Assembly: GCF_016807805.1 (NCBI RefSeq)
Contig: NZ_CP063363.1
Coordinates: forward strand, 83,893 to 147,892
Direction: 5' to 3'
Origin: Xanthobacter dioxanivorans
GTDB taxonomy: Bacteria > Pseudomonadota > Alphaproteobacteria > Rhizobiales > Xanthobacteraceae
Length of the DNA: 64,000 bases
Shown piece after piece: positions 61,227 through 64,000 of the stretch (within the stretch, counting starts at the first letter, position 1; each line of letters opens with the position of its first letter). The translations under genes and the position numbers were made by a program. A model generated the notes under the pieces. The model did not search any database, was not told the DNA's origin, and was given only the letters and a program-made list of their open reading frames with translations.

Positions 61227-64000
61227 TGCTTCATCACCGGCGTCTGCCGCTGGCTCTGGCGCAGGGTTTCGGCCTGCTTCAGCGTCGCGGCGGTGCGCTC
61301 GTGGGCGGCGAGCTGCTGCGCCGTCCGCATGGTCGGCCAGGCCTCGGCGAGCTTCTGCCGCTCGCCCGGAGCGAGCCCGTCGGCCGCCTTGTCGAAGATC
61401 TTGCCGGCGGGTTCGCGGGCGGCGTTGGTGAGCAGCGTGCGCTCGCCGAACCGCTCCGCGATCGCTTTGTTGAAGCCGTCGATCTCGCCCTTCACCTCGC
61501 GGTTGGAAATCGCATAGCCGAGCGCGGCCGGCAGGTCGTTGCGGTCGATGGCATCGCGCACCCGTTCGAGCACGCGATGCGCCGCCGGCGACAAGGCGGG
61601 GATGTCGATCGAGACCCGCAGCCGCATCGCCTGCTCCTCGGCCTGCAGCTTCTGTACGGCCGCCTCACGCAGGTTGAGATAGCGCTCGATGTCCCGCTTC
61701 AGCGCCGGCACATTGAGCTCGGCGGCACGCCGGTCCTCGCGATCGGCCTTGCCGGCGAGAAGCCCGGTCTTGCCCTTGAGCGCGCCGAGCGCCTGCGGCT
61801 CCGACGCCAGCCGGTCCAGCGTCGTCTTCGCCGCGGCCGGATCCGACAGGACCGCATCGAAATTCATGGCGCGGAACGCCGTCTCCGGATCGGCGAAGAC
61901 ATAACGGAAGCGCGTTGAGACCTCGTCCCATTGCTTGGCAACGGCAGGATCCGCGCGGAGCTTCTCCTCGACCGCGTCCTGGATCGATTTGGTGAACAGG
62001 GTGACGCCGGCGACCATCGCTGCGGCCTCCTTCTGGCTGTGTGTCTGACGGGGATCGAACAGGCCGAGACGCGCGCCAACACCGCGCAGGCGCTGCGTGA
62101 GATGGGCGAGCCTCGAGCTCTGGCGGATCGTCCAGTCGACGCGATCGCGCAGCAGCGTGCGGGCGACCTTGACGATATGCAGGCCGCGGTTTTCGGCGAA
62201 GCGAAGCGCCTGGCGGTAGAGCGTCCCACGCTCGTAATCGAGCGTGGTCTCCTTGGCATTGCGTCGCGATAGGACCTTGGCGAGGCCGCCATTGAAGGAG
62301 AAGGAGCGACGCCCGTAATAGAGCGCCATGTCCTCGCGGTGCCGGGTCAGCGCGACATAGGTCAGGTGCCGATCGAGCGACAGCGAGGCGAGGACCTTCA
62401 CGCGATCCACGGTCGCGCCCTGGGCCTTGTGGATCGTCGTCGCATAGCCGTGGTCGACATTGCGATAGAGGTGCTGGTCGACGGTGATGTGCCGCCGCTG
62501 CTCGCCCTCGCCGATCGCCGCGACGATGCGGTTCGGCGCGGCCTCGACGACCTTGCCGATCATGCCGTTCTTCACGCCGAGGGCGCCGTCGTTCTTCAGG
62601 AAGACGATCTGGTCGCCGGCATCGAACTTGCGGACGCCGTCTTCCGTGCGGAAGACATGTCCCACTCCAACGAGGCCGCGCTCGACCAGCTTCTCGCGCG
62701 CCATGGTGTTGAGCATGCGGACGTCGCGCCGCAGATGCGCCAGGATCAGCGAGCTCTTCGCGGGATCGTAGTCCCGGTTCCAATCCGCGATCAGGCTGGC
62801 GACCGCGCCGGCCTTCAGCGCCGAGCCGAGCACCCTGCCCTGATGCTGATAGGCGGAGAGCGACTCGGCGATCCGGCCACGCGCCAGATCCATCGATGCG
62901 GCGCGCATCCATTGCTCGCGCTGGCGATAGATGGTCTCGAGTTCGGCATAGCGATGCGCTCGACGATGGCGCGGAACGCCGCCCCCGCCTCGATCGGCTG
63001 AAGCTGGTCGGGATCGCGACGAGCACCAGCTTGGCGCCGGCCCTCACCGCCGCTTCGACGAAGCGCGCCATCTGCTTGGAGGCGACCATCCCGGCCTCGT
63101 CGAGCACGAGGACGGTCTTGGAATCGAGCGCGTCCCCTGCCCTCCTTCCAGCGCAGCTCCCAGGACGCCAGCGTGCGGCTCGCGATGCCGATTCCTTCTC
63201 CAGACCCTCCGCGGCCTTGCCGGCGAGCGCCGCGCCGACCACGCGGCAGCCGGCGAGCTCCCAGGCCTCCGCGCCGCCTTCATCATGGTGGTCTTGCCGG
63301 CGCCGGCGCGTCCGACCACGGCCGCGATCCCGCCCGCTTCGTCACATGCTCGATCGCCGTGCGCTGCTCTTCCGACAGCCGATCATGGCGGGCGAACACC
63401 TGCGCCAGCAGGCGCTCGCGCACGCCATGCGACCCGCGCTCGACAGCCAGATCGCCTGCCGCGCCATTCCCGCCTCGAGGCGGATGAGCTCGCGTGTCGT
63501 GAAGCGCGCCGGCATCCTCTCGCCGGTCGCGAAGTCGAGCGCTCTCGCGCTCGATGCGCAGGAGGTCCGGGCTCTGGAGGATGCGCGCCATCAGCTGCTG
63601 GAGGTGCCGGCATCGTCGACATAGCGGTGCAGCACCTTGGCGATGTCTCGGCTGTCGAAGACGCTCTTCTCCGACGTCAGCAGGTCGAGCACGATCTCCG
63701 GCCGGTTCAGGATTCGCCGGCGGTTTTCGGTGCGCTGCTCTTCGAACAGCTTCAGCCGTTCGAGATCGACTGGCTCGCCCTCGTGCGCCGATTGCGCTGG
63801 ATCGCCTTGGCGCCGACGCCGATATGCGTGGTCGGCACCAGGTCGATGCGCGCTCGGCGTAGGAACGCCGTCGACGCGGATCTCCAGGCCGGCGAGCGCC
63901 AGATGCTGGTTCTGCAGGTCGAGCCAGCCGTTGCGTTGCTCCAGGAACTCGGTCTTCTCGCCCGACCAGAGCGATAGACGATCTTGCCGGCCTGGTTGCG
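61223..64000 (-). pseudogene. traA: second Ti-type relaxase TraA, frameshifted near the window end
   Basis: From 62908 down to 61223 one frame encodes an intact helicase C-terminal half (GYATTIHKAQGATVDRVKVL, then LTYVALTRHREDMALYYGRR). Between about 62909 and 64000 the homologous sequence jumps among all three frames many times. Recognisable pieces are GRAGAGKTTMMKAA (Walker A), TVLVLDEAGMVASKQMARFV (Walker B), and ARILQSPDLLRIERES. Nearly all breaks look like single missing bases. The N-terminal relaxase domain is outside the window. It heads the traA-F-B-H operon. Sequencing error at a contig end is as likely as true decay. Confidence 0.75.

Overview
The window is high-GC (about 60-65%) alphaproteobacterial DNA, most likely from a Rhizobiales-type plasmid or megaplasmid. 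The evidence is a repABC replication locus, a complete Ti/pNGR234-type traI-trb operon, a traHBF-traA region and Ti-type TraM. No rRNA, tRNA or CRISPR array was found.

Layout. (1) 1-4.6 kb: the end of an SMP-30-type gene, a transposase stub, a small membrane protein and a truncated, frameshifted type III Res-type helicase. (2) 3.9-14.5 kb: backbone of a first plasmid, with a DUF6118 protein, relaxase TraA, a MOBQ-type oriT, a NYN protein, a frameshifted traD, coupling protein TraG, a HigBA-like pair, a ParA/ribbon-helix-helix partition module surrounded by a repeated 10-bp palindrome, and a RepA-like initiator cut off at its 5' end. (3) 14.5-17.7 kb: a Tn3-family transposon with tnpA and no resolvase, lacking a target duplication. 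(4) 17.8-24.0 kb: an accessory island with an AbiE-type toxin-antitoxin pair, a T5orf172/GIY-YIG-like protein and a DUF2971-like protein, facing a minus-strand Abi-C-like / ScpB / DUF1403 operon. (5) 24.15-34.3 kb: two tandem Tn402/Tn5053-like elements (A and B), each with tniA-tniB-tniQ. Element A has matching inverted ends and a CGCGC duplication and carries an IS3 insertion. (6) 34.4-36.8 kb: a Phd/FitB-like toxin-antitoxin pair, a protein of unknown function and a tyrosine recombinase. (7) 36.8-41.4 kb: repABC with a candidate antisense RNA and two identical candidate parS sites. (8) 41.8-52.4 kb: traI-trbBCDEJKLFGHI and convergent traM. (9) 52.7-58.6 kb: a decayed DUF433/DUF5615 pair, a PP2C-kinase-kinase operon whose first kinase is split by an IS5-family element, and another HigBA-like pair. 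(10) 58.9-64 kb: traH, traB (frameshifted), traF and a second traA whose 5' part is full of frameshifts near the window edge.

How it fits together. Two replication/transfer systems lie side by side. TraA/oriT/TraG of the first plasmid could process and deliver DNA but has no mating-pair genes of its own here. The repABC side carries the trb mating channel under apparent quorum control (TraI and TraM), but no intact TraR is present. A resolvase-less Tn3 element at the boundary suggests that the two replicons fused by replicative transposition. The accessory islands hold stability and defence-type genes (AbiE, HigBA, Phd/FitB, kinase/phosphatase) that are typical cargo of such plasmids. Several otherwise intact genes carry single frameshifts, some of which may be sequencing errors.
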